NCBI RefSeq assembly: GCF_000023905.1
Contig: NC_013192.1
Location: forward strand, 310,001-374,000
Direction: 5' to 3'
Length of the DNA: 64,000 nt
Source of the DNA: Leptotrichia buccalis C-1013-b
Lineage (GTDB): Bacteria > Fusobacteriota > Fusobacteriia > Fusobacteriales > Leptotrichiaceae
Shown here piece after piece: positions 62,957-64,000 of this stretch (within the stretch, counting starts at the first letter, position 1; the number at the start of each line of letters is the position of its first letter). The notes under the pieces are model-generated. The model saw only the letters and a program-made list of their open reading frames with translations. It searched no databases and had not been told where the DNA came from. A program made the position numbers and the translations under genes.

Positions 62957-62987
62957 AGAGAATCATTTGATAATGGTTCTCTTTTTT
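62957..62987 (+). terminator. Terminator after the OmpA-like gene
   Basis: AGAGAATCATT (62957-62967) pairs with AATGGTTCTCT (62972-62982, one G-U pair), followed by TTTTTT (62982-62987). Confidence 0.85.
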
Positions 62988-63007
62988 ATAAAAAAAGGAT
63001 ATAAACA

Positions 63008-63036
63008 TTGATTTTTAATCTAATAAATGCTATTAT
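63008..63036 (+). promoter_or_regulatory. Promoter of the CGGC gene
   Basis: TTGATT (63008-63013), 17-bp spacer, TATTAT (63031-63036), 29 bp before ATG 63065; GAGGTG lies at 63053-63058. Confidence 0.65.
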
Positions 63037-63064
63037 TTAGATAGATTTATTTTGAGGTGATATT

Positions 63065-63502
63065 ATGGATTTGTCGAAAATTAAATTAGCTGTAATTATT
63101 CAATGTGAAATCGCAAAAAGACGTTGCAGCGGTTATCATTGCAGCCAGTGATTTTATGAGAGAAGTGGCGGATTTTCTGAATATCCGATAGATCAGGATA
63201 TGAGAGTTCTTATGTTTCAATGTGGAGGATGTAATGGAAAAGGAGTAAATTCTCTTTTAATGAATGTAAATAAATGTATAAAAAAGGAAGGTAAGATTAT
63301 ACCTGAAGAAGTGGCTATCCACTTTGCTTCCTGTATTACACTTGATAATCATCATTCTTCCAGATGTATGTTTTTAAATTATATGAAACAACAAGTTTCT
63401 AAAACTTCTTTTAAGAATTCACTTATTATGGAAGATACCTGGCATTCGAAAACTGCAACTAAAAGGCGGGCGGAAGGAATTTATAAGACAAATAAAAAAT
63501 AA
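63065..63502 (+). CDS. CGGC-domain protein with in-frame TGA (selenoprotein or broken gene)
   Basis: From ATG 63065 (RBS GAGGTG) the frame reads MDLSKIKLAVIIQCEIAKRR, then CSGYHCSQ, an in-frame TGA (63149-63151), FYERSGGFSEYPIDQDMRVL and MFQCGGCNGKGV to the stop at 63502. Sequence before and after the TGA belongs to one continuous domain: Cys-rich N-terminus, then the CGGC motif, as in the CGGC family of putative metal-binding proteins. Translation from ATG 63200 (100 aa) would lack the N-terminal cysteines. Three explanations are possible: selenocysteine at codon 29, read-through, or a recent nonsense mutation. A small hairpin (AGAGAA, 8-nt loop starting GU, TTTTCT) lies at 63159-63178. Confidence 0.6.
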
Positions 63503-63522
63503 AAACATCAGGAGAAGAAATT

Positions 63523-63816
63523 ATGAAGGAAATAATTGTGGAAATAAAGAATGAACAAGGACTTCATGCAAGACCAGCAGCTCTCATTGCTAATATTGCC
63601 AAAAAATATAATGTAAAACTGGAAATAGAAAAAATTGGGGAAAATGAAGTTATTGATGGAAAAAATGTAATGGGTATAATGATACTAGGTGCAGCTAAGG
63701 GAGAGAAATTAAAACTTAAAGCAGTTTCAGAAAATGAAAATAGTATTGAAGAAGAAAACAGATTACTAGAAGAATTAAGGCAGTTAATTGAAATTGATAA
63801 GTTTTTTGAAAAATAA
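63523..63816 (+). CDS. HPr-like phosphocarrier protein
   Basis: A 97-residue protein with the HPr fold. The phospho-acceptor site is intact: NEQGLHARPAALIANIAKKY (His in GLHARPA). The second conserved segment, normally KSIMGVMSLG, reads KNVMGIMILGAAKGE, so Ser46, the HPr kinase target, is replaced by Asn. The C-terminus is ~10 residues longer than typical HPr. It could be the general PTS carrier or a specialised HPr-like protein. GGAGAAG precedes ATG, and it follows the CGGC gene by 20 bp. Confidence 0.85.
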   Translation: MKEIIVEIKNEQGLHARPAALIANIAKKYNVKLEIEKIGENEVIDGKNVMGIMILGAAKGEKLKLKAVSENENSIEEENRLLEELRQLIEIDKFFEK

Positions 63817-64000
63817 TTATGAAAAGTTATTTTATAAATTGAAATTAAAATTGTCGGGAAATTATATTGTAGTAAGATAACGATACAATATTAAAATGTT
63901 AATAAACAGAGCAAAAAACAATCCTTTGAGTTTAATAGGTCATTTGTTTGTTGAAAACAAATAGTTTTCTAAAAATACTTATTTTGGCTTATAAGGATAA

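Noticed and set aside
1-64000. tRNA, rRNA, tmRNA or CRISPR arrays
   Set aside because: No tRNA-like cloverleaf, conserved rRNA segment or regularly spaced direct repeat was seen when reading the intergenic regions. The genus is known for CRISPR-Cas, but nothing of it lies here.

Overview
The window is AT-rich chromosomal DNA whose gene content points to a member of the Fusobacteriota, most likely Leptotrichia or a close relative. Reasons: very A/T-biased codon use, frequent TTG starts behind strong GGAGG sites, a Gram-negative envelope (TolC/RND efflux, lipoproteins, an OmpA-like protein), a fused MsrAB operon of the kind known from fusobacteria, pta-ackA and a lactate permease. This is inferred from the sequence as read; no database was searched.

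Layout. 1-6.3 kb: tail of a probable TetR-like regulator, then a three-part RND efflux operon with a P-II-like companion. 6.5-7.3 kb: a divergent FtsZ paralogue lacking the tubulin/FtsZ G-box. 7.4-12.2 kb (minus strand): msrAB-ccdA-tlpA-like-response regulator-histidine kinase, an extracytoplasmic oxidative-damage repair operon with its own sensor. 12.2-13.9 kb: a broken second FtsZ-like copy and an unknown gene. 14.2-20.6 kb: nucleotidyltransferase, tsaE, tsaB, ftsY, pta, ackA, flavodoxin. 20.8-28.9 kb: DUF445, ruvB, rsmE, rsfS, mrdA/PBP2, RNase J, yhbY, DUF212. 28.96-30.49 kb: an ISLre2-type insertion sequence with near-perfect terminal repeats, a 10-bp target duplication and a frameshifted transposase. 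30.8-37.5 kb: tlyA, ctpA, rsmI, rbgA and two overlapping glycolipid glycosyltransferase genes. 38-47.9 kb: a cupin gene and two polar amino-acid ABC transporter operons with closely similar promoters. The second operon also carries a sodium/dicarboxylate-type symporter and an ATP-grasp ligase. 48-56 kb: a secreted unknown, tex, lctP, ileS, lspA. 56.6-61.4 kb: glyQ and glyS, separated by an AAA/OLD-like ATPase gene and a small gene with a PD-(D/E)XK-like pattern. 61.8-63.8 kb: an OmpA-family protein, a CGGC-domain gene with an in-frame TGA, and an HPr-like protein.

The most notable points are: (i) the ATPase/nuclease-like pair between glyQ and glyS, whose ATPase appears to begin at AUA, because the shorter frame that begins with a normal start codon loses the Walker A motif; (ii) the FtsZ paralogue without a GTP-binding signature, plus a decayed sister copy; (iii) the in-frame TGA in the CGGC gene; (iv) the transporter plus ATP-grasp cassette; (v) a family of intergenic mosaic hairpins whose arms differ between copies but stay complementary. 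No tRNA, rRNA or CRISPR array was seen.
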